Source: Serratia quinivorans (GTDB taxonomy: Bacteria > Pseudomonadota > Gammaproteobacteria > Enterobacterales > Enterobacteriaceae). Taken from it: a DNA stretch of 64,000 nucleotides. The DNA lies in NCBI RefSeq assembly GCF_946227985.1, contig NZ_CAMKGL010000014.1:1-64000 (forward strand). Reading direction: 5' to 3'. Under the pieces are notes generated by a model. It saw nothing but the letters and a program-made list of their open reading frames with translations, did not search any database and was not told the origin of the DNA. The stretch's first letter is position 1. Every line of letters begins with the position of its first letter. The translations under genes were made by a program, and so were the position numbers. This document shows positions 42,960-52,593 of this stretch, in pieces.

Positions 42960-45638
42960 ATGTCTGAAAACTTTCGCCAACAAGACACCTCGGTCATTTC
43001 GCCACAGGCCGTACCGGTGCAGCCTGAATATCCCAACGCCTATGGCGATGAGGAGATTAACTGCATCGCGCTGAAACAACGCCTGGAGCAGTTCCAGTTA
43101 TGGCTGGCGGCAGCGTTCAACGCCGGTTCCAGCGCCGAAAGCCTGGTGGCGGCCCGCAGTGACTTTATCGACCGCCTGCTGCGCCGTCTGTGGGGCTTCT
43201 ACGGGTTCGAGGATATTCCGGAAACCGCGCTGGTTGCCGTTGGCGGCTATGGCCGTGGTGAGCTGCACCCGCTCTCGGACATTGACGTGCTGGTGCTCAG
43301 CCAGCGCCGGCTGAATGAACAGCAATCCCAACGCGTGGGGGAATTTATCACCCTGCTGTGGGATCTGAAGCTGGAAGTCGGCCACAGTGTGCGAACGCTG
43401 GAAGAATGCCTGCTGGAAGGGCTGGCGGACCTGACCGTCGCCACCAACCTGATTGAATCGCGGATGATCTGCGGCGATGTCGCGCTGTTTCTGCAAATGC
43501 AAAAACATATCTTCAGCGATGGCTTCTGGCCCTCCCCGCAATTTTTCCACGCCAAGGTGGTTGAGCAGCAGGAACGCCATCAGCGATACCACGGCACCAG
43601 CTACAACCTGGAACCGGATATCAAGAGCAGCCCCGGCGGCCTGCGCGATATTCACACCTTGCTGTGGGTCGCGCGTCGTCACTTTGGCGCCACCTCGCTG
43701 GACGAAATGGTCGGCTTCGGCTTTCTCACTCAGGCCGAGCGCAACGAACTGAACGAATGCCAGAGCTTCCTGTGGCGTATCCGCTTTGCACTGCACCTGG
43801 TGTTGCCGCGCTACGATAACCGTTTGCTGTTCGATCGCCAGCTCAACGTGGCACAGTTGCTGCGTTATGAGGGGGAAGGCAACGAACCGGTTGAACGCAT
43901 GATGAAGGATTTTTATCGCATGACGCGCCGCGTCGGCGAGCTGAATCATATGCTGCTGCAGCTGTTCGACGAGGCAATTCTGGCGCTGGATGCGACGGAA
44001 AAACCACGTCCGCTGAACGACGATTTCCAACTGCGCGGTGATCTGATCGATCTGCGTGATGAAACGCTGTTTATCCGCCAGCCGGAATCCATTATGCGGA
44101 TGTTCTACCTGATGGTACGCAACCGCGAGATCAAAGGCATTTATTCCACCACCGTGCGCCAACTGCGTCATGCGCGCCGCCATTTGAAACAGCCGCTGTG
44201 CACCATTCCTGAGGCACGCGAACTGTTTATGGCCATTTTGCGCCATCCAGGCGCGGTCTCACGGGCGTTGGTGCCGATGCACCGCCACAGCGTGCTGTGG
44301 GCCTATATGCCGCAGTGGGGCAAAATCGTCGGGCAAATGCAGTTTGATCTGTTCCACGCCTACACCGTCGACGAACACACCATTCGCGTCCTGCAAAAGC
44401 TGGAAAGCTTTGCCGATGCCGAAACGCGGCCGCGTCATCCGTTGTGTGTCGAGCTGTATCCGCGCCTGCCGAATCCGGAACTGCTGCTGCTGGCCGCACT
44501 GTTCCACGATATCGCCAAAGGACGCGGCGGCGACCATTCGATCCTCGGTGCGCAGGACGTGTTGGAGTTTGCCGAAGTCCATGGACTGAATTCCCGCGAA
44601 GCCCAACTGGTCGCCTGGCTGGTGCGTTGTCATCTGCTGATGTCGGTGACCGCCCAACGCCGCGACATTCAGGATCCGACCGTTATTCAGCAGTTCAGCG
44701 CCGAAGTACAGAGCGAAACCCGACTGCGCTATCTGGTCTGCCTGACGGTGGCAGATATTTGCGCCACCAACGAAACCCTGTGGAACAGTTGGAAACAGAG
44801 CCTGCTGCGTGAGCTGTATTTTGCCACCGAAAAACAGCTGCGCCGCGGCATGCAAAACAGCCCGGACCTGCGCGAGCGCGTACGTCATCATCGCCTGCAG
44901 GCTTTGGCGTTGCTGCGCATGGACAATATCGACGAGGAAGCGCTGCACCGCATCTGGAGCCGCTGTCGCGCCGACTACTTCCTGCGTCATTCACCCAACC
45001 AGTTGGCCTGGCATGCACGCCATTTGCTGGCCCATGATTCCACCAAGCCGTTGGTGCTGGTCAGCCGGCAGGCAACGCGCGGCGGCACCGAAATTTTCAT
45101 CTGGAGCCCGGACCGCCCTTACCTGTTTGCCGCCGTGGCCGGTGAGATGGATCGCCGTAATCTGAGCGTACATGACGCACAGATCTTCACTAACCGTGAC
45201 GGCATGGCAATGGATACCTTTATCGTGCTGGAACCGGACGGCAGCCCGCTGGCCCAGGACCGCCACACGGCGATCCGCCACGCCCTGTTGCAGGCCATTA
45301 CCCAGCGGGAGTATCAGCCACCGCGCGTGCGCCGGCCGTCTTCCAAGCTGCGTCATTTTAGCGTGCCGACCGAAGTCAGCTTCCTGCCGACCCATACCGA
45401 CCGCCGCAGCTATCTGGAACTGACCGCACTCGACCAGCCAGGTCTGTTGGCTCGGGTGGGTGAAGTCTTCGCCGATCTCGGCCTGTCGCTGCATGGCGCT
45501 CGCATCTCCACTATCGGCGAGCGGGTTGAGGATTTATTTATTCTGGCCGACAGCGATCGACGCGCCCTTAACCCGGAAACGCGCAGAAAGTTGGAACAAC
45601 GGTTGACAGAGGCCCTCAATCCAAACGATAAAATGTGA
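42960..45638 (+). CDS. glnD: Bifunctional uridylyltransferase/uridylyl-removing enzyme
   Basis: 892 residues; primary nitrogen sensor that uridylylates PII (GlnB/GlnK) when glutamine is low and deuridylylates it when high. Nucleotidyltransferase motif [18 protein letters not shown] near 95-115, HD domain with [14 protein letters not shown] near 510, and two C-terminal ACT domains (about 710-890) that bind glutamine. ATG at 42960 follows directly on the map terminator. Confidence 0.97.
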   Translation: MSENFRQQDTSVISPQAVPVQPEYPNAYGDEEINCIALKQRLEQFQLWLAAAFNAGSSAESLVAARSDFIDRLLRRLWGFYGFEDIPETALVAVGGYGRGELHPLSDIDVLVLSQRRLNEQQSQRVGEFITLLWDLKLEVGHSVRTLEECLLEGLADLTVATNLIESRMICGDVALFLQMQKHIFSDGFWPSPQFFHAKVVEQQERHQRYHGTSYNLEPDIKSSPGGLRDIHTLLWVARRHFGATSLDEMVGFGFLTQAERNELNECQSFLWRIRFALHLVLPRYDNRLLFDRQLNVAQLLRYEGEGNEPVERMMKDFYRMTRRVGELNHMLLQLFDEAILALDATEKPRPLNDDFQLRGDLIDLRDETLFIRQPESIMRMFYLMVRNREIKGIYSTTVRQLRHARRHLKQPLCTIPEARELFMAILRHPGAVSRALVPMHRHSVLWAYMPQWGKIVGQMQFDLFHAYTVDEHTIRVLQKLESFADAETRPRHPLCVELYPRLPNPELLLLAALFHDIAKGRGGDHSILGAQDVLEFAEVHGLNSREAQLVAWLVRCHLLMSVTAQRRDIQDPTVIQQFSAEVQSETRLRYLVCLTVADICATNETLWNSWKQSLLRELYFATEKQLRRGMQNSPDLRERVRHHRLQALALLRMDNIDEEALHRIWSRCRADYFLRHSPNQLAWHARHLLAHDSTKPLVLVSRQATRGGTEIFIWSPDRPYLFAAVAGEMDRRNLSVHDAQIFTNRDGMAMDTFIVLEPDGSPLAQDRHTAIRHALLQAITQREYQPPRVRRPSSKLRHFSVPTEVSFLPTHTDRRSYLELTALDQPGLLARVGEVFADLGLSLHGARISTIGERVEDLFILADSDRRALNPETRRKLEQRLTEALNPNDKM

Positions 45639-45639
45639 T

Positions 45640-45765
45640 ATACCCTAAATAATTGGAGTTGCATCAAGGCAGCCAAAGTGGGAGTCCCCAAGAACTTACT
45701 CAAGTAAGTGACTGGGGTGAACGCACGCAGCTAACACCGGTGCAGCTTCAAGTATGACGGGATAC
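45640..45765 (+). repeat. ERIC element between glnD and dapD
   Basis: Begins ATACCC two bases after the glnD stop; core AAGTAAGTGACTGGGGTGAA, terminal TGCAGCTTCAAGTATGACGG. About 126 bp, full length. It will be transcribed with glnD and can fold into a long hairpin. Confidence 0.92.
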
Positions 45766-45805
45766 AAGTAACTTTTTCGTAGACAACATCAGGACAGAAA
45801 ACAGC

Positions 45806-46630
45806 ATGCAGCAATTACAAAACGTTATTGAAAACGCCTTCGAACGCCGTGCGGAAATCACCCCGGCGAACGCAGACACCGTAACGCGCGAAGCGGTAAA
45901 CCAGGTGATCGCCCTGCTGGACAGCGGCGCCCTGCGCGTTGCCGAGAAGATTGACGGTCAGTGGGTAACGCATCAGTGGCTGAAAAAGGCCGTGCTGCTT
46001 TCTTTCCGCATCAATGACAACAAAGTGATGGACGGTGCCGAAACCCGTTATTACGACAAAGTCCCGATGAAGTTTGCCGATTACGACGAAGCGCGCTTCC
46101 AGAAAGAAGGCTTCCGCGTGGTACCGCCAGCCACCGTTCGCCAGGGTGCGTTCATCGCCCGCAATACCGTATTGATGCCATCCTACGTGAACATCGGTGC
46201 CTACGTTGACGAAGGCAGCATGGTGGATACCTGGGCAACCGTCGGCTCTTGCGCGCAGATCGGCAAAAACGTTCACCTGTCCGGCGGCGTCGGCATCGGT
46301 GGCGTACTGGAGCCACTGCAGGCCAACCCGACCATCATTGAAGACAACTGCTTTATCGGTGCGCGTTCAGAAGTGGTTGAAGGCGTGATCGTGGAAGAAG
46401 GTTCAGTGATCTCCATGGGCGTGTACCTGGGCCAGAGCACCCGCATTTACGACCGTGAAACCGGCGAAGTGCACTACGGCCGCGTACCGGCCGGTTCGGT
46501 AGTGGTTTCCGGTAACCTGCCGTCCAAAGATGGCTCTTACAGCCTGTATTGCGCAGTAATCGTCAAGAAAGTCGATGCCAAGACGCGCGGTAAAGTCGGC
46601 ATTAATGAGTTATTACGTACCATCGACTAA
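45806..46630 (+). CDS. dapD: Tetrahydrodipicolinate N-succinyltransferase
   Basis: 274 residues; succinyl-CoA-dependent step of the diaminopimelate/lysine pathway. N-terminal helical domain, then hexapeptide beta-helix (about 105-245; e.g. [20 protein letters not shown]) and short C-terminus. Also supplies lysine for the cad system in principle. Followed by a strong terminator. Confidence 0.98.
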   Translation: MQQLQNVIENAFERRAEITPANADTVTREAVNQVIALLDSGALRVAEKIDGQWVTHQWLKKAVLLSFRINDNKVMDGAETRYYDKVPMKFADYDEARFQKEGFRVVPPATVRQGAFIARNTVLMPSYVNIGAYVDEGSMVDTWATVGSCAQIGKNVHLSGGVGIGGVLEPLQANPTIIEDNCFIGARSEVVEGVIVEEGSVISMGVYLGQSTRIYDRETGEVHYGRVPAGSVVVSGNLPSKDGSYSLYCAVIVKKVDAKTRGKVGINELLRTID

Positions 46631-46637
46631 GCTGAAT

Positions 46638-46666
46638 ATAGCGGGTGAATCACCCGCTATTTTTTT
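46638..46666 (+). terminator. dapD terminator
   Basis: Perfect stem ATAGCGGGTG (46638-46647) / CACCCGCTAT (46651-46660), loop AAT, then seven T. Confidence 0.93.
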
Positions 46667-46759
46667 GTCTTCATTACGTGAGCAGTCACAGTCTCTGGCG
46701 CGGTTATTCGCCATAATCCCAGACCGTGGAATATAGTCTATTTATAAGGTGGCGCTATT

Positions 46760-47149
46760 ATGTATGACAACCTGAAAAGCTTAGGAATCAATCAACCGGA
46801 AGATGTCGATCGCTATAGCCTGCGTCAGGAGGCCAATAACGACATTCTTAAGATTTATTTCCGCAAGGATAAAGGCGAATTCTTTGCCAAGAGCGTGAAA
46901 TTCAAATATCCGCGCCAGCGCAAAACGGTCGTCGCGGACAATGCCGGCCAGGGTTACAAAGAAATCCACGAAATTAACCCGAACCTTCGCTACGTCATTG
47001 ATGAATTGGATCAGCTATGCCAGCGCGATCAGGTGGAAGTCGATCTGAAGCGCAAAATTCTTGATGACCTGCGTCATCTGGAAGGCGTGGTCTCCCACAA
47101 GATTGCCGAGATTGAATCCGATCTGGAAAAACTGACTCGCGGTAAGTAA
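46760..47149 (+). CDS. yaeH: UPF0325 family protein YaeH
   Basis: 129 residues, function unknown, next to dapD as in E. coli. [10 protein letters not shown] start; charged helical C-terminus ([29 protein letters not shown]) likely a coiled coil. No catalytic motif. Last gene of the block before the synteny break. Confidence 0.93.
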   Translation: MYDNLKSLGINQPEDVDRYSLRQEANNDILKIYFRKDKGEFFAKSVKFKYPRQRKTVVADNAGQGYKEIHEINPNLRYVIDELDQLCQRDQVEVDLKRKILDDLRHLEGVVSHKIAEIESDLEKLTRGK

Positions 47150-47184
47150 GAGTTCAGCGAACTGGATCTACTGGACTTCATTTT

Positions 47185-47307
47185 TACCCTATGAATTTCG
47201 AGTTGCAGCTAGGCAGCCAACTTGCTCATCCCCAGGAGCTTACTTAAGTAAGTAACTGGGGTGTGCAAGTGCAGCTAACAACGCTGCAACTTGAAAGGCG
47301 ACGGGTA
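47185..47307 (+). repeat. ERIC element at the yaeH-yqcA junction
   Basis: Begins TACCCT; core TCCCCAGGAGCTTACTTAAG then TAAGTAACTGGGGTGTGC; ends CTGCAACTTGAAAGGCGACG. About 123 bp. It fills the space between convergent yaeH and yqcA. Confidence 0.92.
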
Positions 47308-47310
47308 AAT

Positions 47311-47760
47311 CTATTTCAGCAACGTACCCCATTTCTCGACCCATGGGCAAGAAACCACTTCCGGTTCAGGCTGTTCCATTGCATCAATTTCCAGCACTTC
47401 ACCCACGCGGGTGGCCCCTTGCTCCTGCAGTAACGCATCAAACGCACGCCCGGCACCGCAGAAATTGTCGTAGCTGCTGTCACCCAGTGCGATCAGCCCA
47501 TAGCGCAGCTCCGGCTGGTAGCCGACCTGGTCACGGATAGCGTGAAACAACGGTGCAATGCTGTCCGGCAAATCACCCTGGCCGGTCGTTGAAGTAATCA
47601 CCAGCGCGTAGTGCTGACGGTAAAACTGCCAGGCCTCAAGCGTGCCTTCTTCAAACAGTTTGACCTCGTGGCCCTGCTCACTGAGGATAGTTTCAGCCTC
47701 TTCCGCCACCAATAATGCGTTGCCGTAGACCGTTCCCACGAAGATTCCAACCTGAGCCAT
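47311..47760 (-). CDS. yqcA: Flavodoxin YqcA
   Basis: 149 residues, flavodoxin of the MioC-like group: FMN phosphate loop [16 protein letters not shown] at 9-24, [12 protein letters not shown] near 57, [14 protein letters not shown] near 92. Electron partner unknown. Ends next to an ERIC element. Downstream of truC in a yqcC-truC-yqcA operon. Confidence 0.94.
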   Translation of the reverse strand: MAQVGIFVGTVYGNALLVAEEAETILSEQGHEVKLFEEGTLEAWQFYRQHYALVITSTTGQGDLPDSIAPLFHAIRDQVGYQPELRYGLIALGDSSYDNFCGAGRAFDALLQEQGATRVGEVLEIDAMEQPEPEVVSCPWVEKWGTLLK

Positions 47761-47793
47761 TGCCCCTACTCCCTTATATTTCTTTGAAAATGA

Positions 47794-48564
47794 TCAGTTA
47801 TCCTGACCGCTAGCCGGGGGAAACTCAACCCTGGCAAGCTCAGGGAGACTCTCTGTCCAGCCAAACTGTGACATTACACCCTGCCAGGGTTCATCCCAAC
47901 GTGCAGAAAGATGCAGCGGTTCACCGGTCACCGGATGATTCAGTTGCAGATGGCTTGCATGCAGCATCAGGCGTGGACAGCCAAAATGCTGGGCCATACC
48001 CCGGTTCTGGTTCAGGTCGCCGTGTTTGCTGTCACCAATAATCGGATGGCGGATATGCACCATATGGCGACGCAACTGGTGCTTGCGGCCATTTTCCGGC
48101 TTTAGTTCAACCAGACTGTAGCGCGCGCTTTCGTAACGGCCAATCGCCACCGGCATTTCTACCTGCGCCAGCGGCCGGTAATGAGTGACCGCCGGCTGTG
48201 GGCCTTTGTCTTTCGTGGCAAACTTGTCGGCGATTTTGTCCAGCTCTTCCGTCAGCGGATAATCAATGGTCGCGCCTTCCAGCACGTAACCACGCACCAC
48301 CGCGTGGTAGGTTTTCTGCATCTGATGCTGTTCAAACTGCTGCGACAGCAACCGCGCTACCTCACTGGACAGCGCCATCAACAGCACCCCGGAGGTAGGC
48401 CGATCGAGGCGATGCACGGTAAACACGTGCTGGCCAATCTGATCGCGCACGGTTTGCATCACAAACCGGGTTTCATGGCGATCCAGCCAACTGCGGTGTA
48501 CCAACCACCCGGAAGGCTTGTTCACCGCAACCAAATGCTCATCCTGATAGAGAATCTCAAGCAT
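47794..48564 (-). CDS. truC: tRNA pseudouridine(65) synthase
   Basis: 256 residues, RluA/RsuA-family pseudouridine synthase acting on U65 of tRNA-Ile and tRNA-Asp. Catalytic aspartate in VHRLDRPTSGVLL near 55; GRKHQLRRHMVHIRHPIIGD is the second motif. Its ATG overlaps the yqcC stop (TAATG) by one base. Confidence 0.95.
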   Translation of the reverse strand: MLEILYQDEHLVAVNKPSGWLVHRSWLDRHETRFVMQTVRDQIGQHVFTVHRLDRPTSGVLLMALSSEVARLLSQQFEQHQMQKTYHAVVRGYVLEGATIDYPLTEELDKIADKFATKDKGPQPAVTHYRPLAQVEMPVAIGRYESARYSLVELKPENGRKHQLRRHMVHIRHPIIGDSKHGDLNQNRGMAQHFGCPRLMLHASHLQLNHPVTGEPLHLSARWDEPWQGVMSQFGWTESLPELARVEFPPASGQDN

Positions 48565-48893
48565 TATTGCAGCTCTTTATTCAGCATGTTATCCAGACGC
48601 TGCAACAGCACCAACAGCGGCATACAGTTGGGATCGTTATCTTTCAACGCCTCTTCGAAATAAGGCGTGATGGCAAAACGTGTCGGCAGCGGCGCTCCCG
48701 CATCCAGCAACGCATACATGCGTGGCAGAAAGACCCATTGCAGCCAGGCTTCGGCCGACATGCTGTCAACGCAAAACGGCTCGGGGCTGGCGAAGGCTTC
48801 AGGCTCGGGTGGCGTAGCTTGCCACAGCGCCAACTCTCGCATTGACTGTTCAATCGCCTGCAAACTAAGGCGAACCTGATTTTGTATACTCAT
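48564..48893 (-). CDS. yqcC: YqcC family protein (DUF446)
   Basis: 109 residues, the same as E. coli YqcC, function unknown; CVDSMSAEAWLQWVFLPRM is the conserved core. I use the ATG at 48893 with GGGAA five bases upstream; the frame is open 19 codons further up. First gene of the yqcC-truC-yqcA operon. Confidence 0.9.
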   Translation of the reverse strand: MSIQNQVRLSLQAIEQSMRELALWQATPPEPEAFASPEPFCVDSMSAEAWLQWVFLPRMYALLDAGAPLPTRFAITPYFEEALKDNDPNCMPLLVLLQRLDNMLNKELQ

Positions 48894-49076
48894 CTGCATT
48901 CCCGATCTGTTTAAACCATGATATTCAGCGGCGCGGCTGAAAGGCGGCAAAGCATAGCATTTTACTTTTTATAGCCCAAATCCAGCTGAGTTGATGGCCG
49001 AGATGGATTTGGACTGGTGGCCGGAACGGCCACACGGCACAATGTGTTCACCGAATAAACCACACAGATTAGACAG

Positions 49077-50315
49077 ATGCCCGCAATCACACCGACAAAA
49101 AATCACGCCACGCCCGGCAAAGCCATGGTGGCTTCAATCACCGGCTACGCCATGGACGGTTTTGACCTGCTGATCCTCGGCTTTATGCTGCCAGCCATCA
49201 GTATTGAAATGGGGTTAAGCTCCTCCGCTGCCGGTTCACTGGTCACCTGGACGCTGATCGGCGCGGTACTGGGCGGCGTGATCTTCGGTCACCTCAGCGA
49301 TCGCTTTGGCCGCATCCGGGTGCTGACCATTACAATTCTGATGTTCTCACTGTTTACCGGTCTGTGCGCGCTGGCGCAAGGCTATTGGGATTTGCTCGCC
49401 TACCGCACGCTGGCGGGCATCGGACTCGGCGGTGAGTTCGGTATCGGCATGGCGCTGATCGCCGAAGCCTGGCCGGCAGAGAAACGCAATCGCGCCTCGG
49501 CCTATGTGGGTATGGGCTGGCAGCTTGGCGTCTTGGCGGCGGCGTTCCTTACCCCACTGCTGTTGCCCCATATCGGTTGGCGTGGCATGTTCCTGGTTGG
49601 GCTGTTACCGGCGCTGGTGTCGTTCCTGATCCGCCGCACTCTGGGTGAGCCCGAAGAGTTCGTCCGTCAGCAAAAAACCGGCCAGCAACTGTCATTCGCC
49701 CAGCGCATACAACTGCTGTTCAAAGATCGTGCTACCAGCAAGGCCAGTATCGGCATTTTCATTCTGTGCTCGGTGCAGAACTTCGGTTATTACGGGCTGA
49801 TGATTTGGATGCCGACCTACCTGGCAAAAAACTTCGGTTTCTCACTGACCAAATCCGGCCTGTGGACAGCCGTCACCGTGATCGGCATGACATTTGGCAT
49901 CTGGCTATTTGGCGTATTGGCCGATCGCTTCAGCCGCTGGAAGATGTTTATCTGCTATCAGATTGGTGCGGTGGTCATGGTGGTTGTCTACGCACAGCTT
50001 AGTGACCCAACGTTGATGCTGTTTGCCGGTGCGCTGATGGGGTTATTCGTTAATGGCATGATTGGGGGTTACGGCGCATTGATCTCCGATACCTACCCGG
50101 TTCAGGCGCGTGCCACTGCACAAAATATTCTGTTTAACCTGGGACGAGGCGTCGGCGGACTGGGGCCATTGGTCATCGGCGCGTTGGTGACACAGGTATC
50201 CTTCACTGCGGCGATCAGCCTGCTGGCGGCTATTTATTTGCTGGATATCTACGCCACGCTGTTCCTGTTACCGAAAAAACAGGGCGATGGCGATACGCTG
50301 GGTGCGATTGGTTAA
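49077..50315 (+). CDS. MFS transporter, AAHS-like (substrate unknown)
   Basis: 412 residues, about 12 membrane segments, inner membrane. The first half has ITGYAMDGFDLLILGFMLPA in TM1 and the MFS motif A GHLSDRFGRIRV between TM2 and TM3; RTLAGIGLGGEFGIGMALIAE in TM4 is typical of the aromatic-acid/metabolite:H+ symporter group. Start ATG at 49077. It stands between yqcC and csrB; E. coli has no transporter there, so it is accessory. No catabolic neighbour indicates the substrate. Confidence 0.85.
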   Translation: MPAITPTKNHATPGKAMVASITGYAMDGFDLLILGFMLPAISIEMGLSSSAAGSLVTWTLIGAVLGGVIFGHLSDRFGRIRVLTITILMFSLFTGLCALAQGYWDLLAYRTLAGIGLGGEFGIGMALIAEAWPAEKRNRASAYVGMGWQLGVLAAAFLTPLLLPHIGWRGMFLVGLLPALVSFLIRRTLGEPEEFVRQQKTGQQLSFAQRIQLLFKDRATSKASIGIFILCSVQNFGYYGLMIWMPTYLAKNFGFSLTKSGLWTAVTVIGMTFGIWLFGVLADRFSRWKMFICYQIGAVVMVVVYAQLSDPTLMLFAGALMGLFVNGMIGGYGALISDTYPVQARATAQNILFNLGRGVGGLGPLVIGALVTQVSFTAAISLLAAIYLLDIYATLFLLPKKQGDGDTLGAIG

Positions 50316-50374
50316 TAAATGAGATGAATGTAAGCAGGGTTAAGTATTCTTGATACTTAAAACATGAACCCTAT

Positions 50375-50408
50375 AAAAAGTTGAGGGCACTGCGCTAACA
50401 GTGCCCTC
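50375..50408 (-). terminator. csrB terminator
   Basis: Stem GAGGGCACTG (50399-50408 on the minus strand) / CAGTGCCCTC (50383-50392), 6-base loop, then AACTTTTT. It may also end the convergent MFS transcript. Confidence 0.9.
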
Positions 50409-50724
50409 GGTTCGTTTTATAGCAGTCCCGCTACACAGTGTGCTCCCTGCTCAATCCTTGAAAACTTTTCCTGCGGCCATCCTGACCAAAACCATCCTGG
50501 CTCTATCCTGTAGCATCATCCTGACGCGGTTCCTCAGTCTTCATGACCCGCCAGCCATCCTGTGCCAGCTCTCAATCTCCATCCTGGAGGTGTCCCTGGT
50601 TTCAATCCTGAAACATCCTGGCATCTCCTGACGCCGTCCTCCGCTCATCACTGAGCGCATCCATTTCTTCATCCTGAAGCTGCACCATCCTGATGCTTTC
50701 CATTCCACCGTATCCCTTCCGGTT
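50375..50724 (-). ncRNA. csrB: CsrB regulatory RNA (CsrA sponge)
   Basis: Minus-strand RNA of about 350 nt. It carries roughly 25 GGA triplets, eight as exact CAGGATG, many in stem-loops (for example CACCTCCAGGATGGAG), and ends in a strong terminator. It resembles E. coli CsrB (ACACCTCCAGGATGGAGA segment) and has the same position between yqcC and syd. It sequesters the carbon-storage regulator CsrA. Start set from the promoter; end from the terminator. Confidence 0.93.
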
Positions 50725-50730
50725 GAACAT

Positions 50731-50759
50731 AAGATCGCTTAATTATCTCGGGTTCACAA
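50731..50759 (-). promoter_or_regulatory. csrB promoter
   Basis: On the minus strand -35 TTGTGA (50754-50759), 17-bp spacer, -10 GATCTT (50731-50736). Weak -10, consistent with activator dependence. Confidence 0.6.
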
Positions 50760-50878
50760 GAGCTTACTGGCTGGCTGACAGGAAATTAATGCTAAGAGTT
50801 ATCCTAAAGAAAATCTAACCAATTGATCTGGATAACAATAAACCCCACCTAAGCGACTGCGAGGGAAAAATTAAAAGC

Positions 50879-50905
50879 GATCTCTCACAGCCCGTGTGAG
50901 AGATC
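50879..50905 (-). terminator. syd terminator
   Basis: Stem GATCTCTCACA (50895-50905, minus strand) / TGTGAGAGATC (50879-50889), loop of five, then GCTTTTAATTTTT. It overlaps the UvrY-like box. Confidence 0.75.
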
Positions 50906-50912
50906 TCGCACA
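50895..50912. promoter_or_regulatory. Putative UvrY/GacA box upstream of csrB
   Basis: TGTGAGAGATCTCGCACA, an 18-bp inverted repeat fitting the GacA/UvrY consensus TGTAAG-N6-CTTACA with near-symmetry. Its centre is about 180 bp upstream of the csrB start, which agrees with the far-upstream UvrY site known for E. coli csrB. Confidence 0.7.
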
Positions 50913-50933
50913 CGGACTTCGGAACAAAAAGGC

Positions 50934-51485
50934 TCAAACCCCCAACGTCGGGCGCAATGCATCGAGGAAATTGCCCAACGAAGCCGCCAGCAAAGTGCGT
51001 TTATCACTGCCAAACTGCTCCAAAACCACATTGCCGCTGACGTTACACAGCGAGACCATGGTCATTTCTGATTCGGTGGTTGCCAGGAACAGCGTTGGCG
51101 ACAGTTTCAGGCGCTTTTGCGTCACCAGATGACCGATCAGGTTTTCCTGCAGACGAATAAAGTCGTCCTCGCTCCACACCTGCAACAGAGTCACATGGTG
51201 TTCACCGAACTGGGCGCTCATGTCACCGGCATACTGCTGGGTATAAAACAGGTTGATATCCGGCTGCAAGCGCAGCTCGAGCGCGGTCTCTACCTTTTCC
51301 AGCGTCGCCGCCGGGGTAAACGGTTGGGGCAACCACAGTGCTTCGTCATCACGATTTTCTACCAGACAAGGCGACGGCACGCCGTACAGATCCCGGCTGG
51401 CTGGGGCATGCCCGCGCTGTTGCTGCCAAAGATCAATATAGCGCTGGGTAAATTCACGCAGGGCGTGCGGTACATCATGGTCCAT
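50934..51485 (-). CDS. syd: SecY-interacting protein Syd
   Basis: 183 residues; peripheral inner-membrane protein that binds SecY and helps monitor or dismantle abnormal translocons. Conserved stretches [27 protein letters not shown] and [19 protein letters not shown] are visible (long motifs at about 105-150). ATG at 51485 matches the family N-terminus; the frame extends 11 codons further. Divergent from queF. Confidence 0.93.
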   Translation of the reverse strand: MDHDVPHALREFTQRYIDLWQQQRGHAPASRDLYGVPSPCLVENRDDEALWLPQPFTPAATLEKVETALELRLQPDINLFYTQQYAGDMSAQFGEHHVTLLQVWSEDDFIRLQENLIGHLVTQKRLKLSPTLFLATTESEMTMVSLCNVSGNVVLEQFGSDKRTLLAASLGNFLDALRPTLGV

Positions 51486-51548
51486 ATTTGTTCTCGCATA
51501 CGGTAAACTGGCAACCATTGTACCTATCTATTACCAAGGTGACAGCAG

Positions 51549-52394
51549 ATGTCCTCCTACCAAGACCATCACGCCCTGTCGGCACTGACGCTGGGCAAAG
51601 CCACCGCATACCGCGACCATTACGACGCCACGCTGTTGCAGGCGGTACCGCGCAGCATGAACCGCGAGCCGCTGGGATTGTATCCGGACAACCTGCCGTT
51701 CCACGGGGCCGATATCTGGACGCTGTACGAACTCTCCTGGCTGAACGACAACGGCTTGCCGCAGGTGGCCGTCGGAGAGATCAGCCTGACTGCCGACAGC
51801 ATCAACCTGATTGAGTCCAAAAGCTTCAAACTTTACCTCAACAGCTTTAACCAAACGTCTTTCAGCGACTGGGAGACGGTGCGCAATACCTTGCAACGCG
51901 ATCTGTCTGCCTGCGCTCAGGGCGAGGTCAGCGTCTCATTGTTCCGCGTAGATCAACTGGAAGGTAGCCCGATTGCCCGGTTAGACGGCGAATGCATCGA
52001 TAACCAGGACATCCGTATCGATAGCTACGAGTTCAATGCCGATTATCTGCAAAACGCCACCGGCCCCCTACAGGTGGAAGAGCAGTTGGTCAGTCACCTG
52101 TTGAAGTCCAATTGCCTGATCACCAACCAGCCGGACTGGGGCTCGGTGCAAATTGATTACCGTGGTGCGCAGATCGATCGCGAGGCGCTGCTGCGTTATC
52201 TGGTGTCTTTTCGTCATCACAATGAATTCCACGAACAATGTGTCGAGCGCATCTTTAACGACCTGATGCGTTACTGTCAGCCGCAAAGCCTGACGGTGTA
52301 TGCGCGCTACACCCGTCGCGGCGGGTTGGACATCAATCCATGGCGCAGCAACACTGATTTTGTCCCGTCACATGGCCGCCTGGCACGCCAATAG
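51549..52394 (+). CDS. queF: NADPH-dependent 7-cyano-7-deazaguanine (preQ0) reductase
   Basis: 281 residues, long (YqfQ-type) QueF with two T-fold modules. Catalytic cysteine is in [16 protein letters not shown] near 190, with the NADPH/substrate motif [15 protein letters not shown] near 90. Converts preQ0 to preQ1 for queuosine in tRNA. Confidence 0.95.
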   Translation: MSSYQDHHALSALTLGKATAYRDHYDATLLQAVPRSMNREPLGLYPDNLPFHGADIWTLYELSWLNDNGLPQVAVGEISLTADSINLIESKSFKLYLNSFNQTSFSDWETVRNTLQRDLSACAQGEVSVSLFRVDQLEGSPIARLDGECIDNQDIRIDSYEFNADYLQNATGPLQVEEQLVSHLLKSNCLITNQPDWGSVQIDYRGAQIDREALLRYLVSFRHHNEFHEQCVERIFNDLMRYCQPQSLTVYARYTRRGGLDINPWRSNTDFVPSHGRLARQ

Positions 52395-52593
52395 TGCGAA
52401 ACAGTGCTCAACAACTGAGCTAACGAGCGGTTTGTATTGGTAAAAAACAGGGGACGGCGGTAAGGTTAAATCAGGAGCGCTGGGCATTCCGGCTGGCAAA
52501 CGATGATGTTGCCGCCGTGCGCTAACGATAACGAGATGCTGTTCTGCTGCGTATGGATTACTACTGCCCCTTTCCGGGTGCAAAGGAGTTACC

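Noticed and set aside
50401-50631. Open frame of 76 codons on the plus strand
   Set aside because: It is the antisense of csrB; its repetitive Ile-Leu-rich translation comes from the repeated ATCCTG of the RNA gene.
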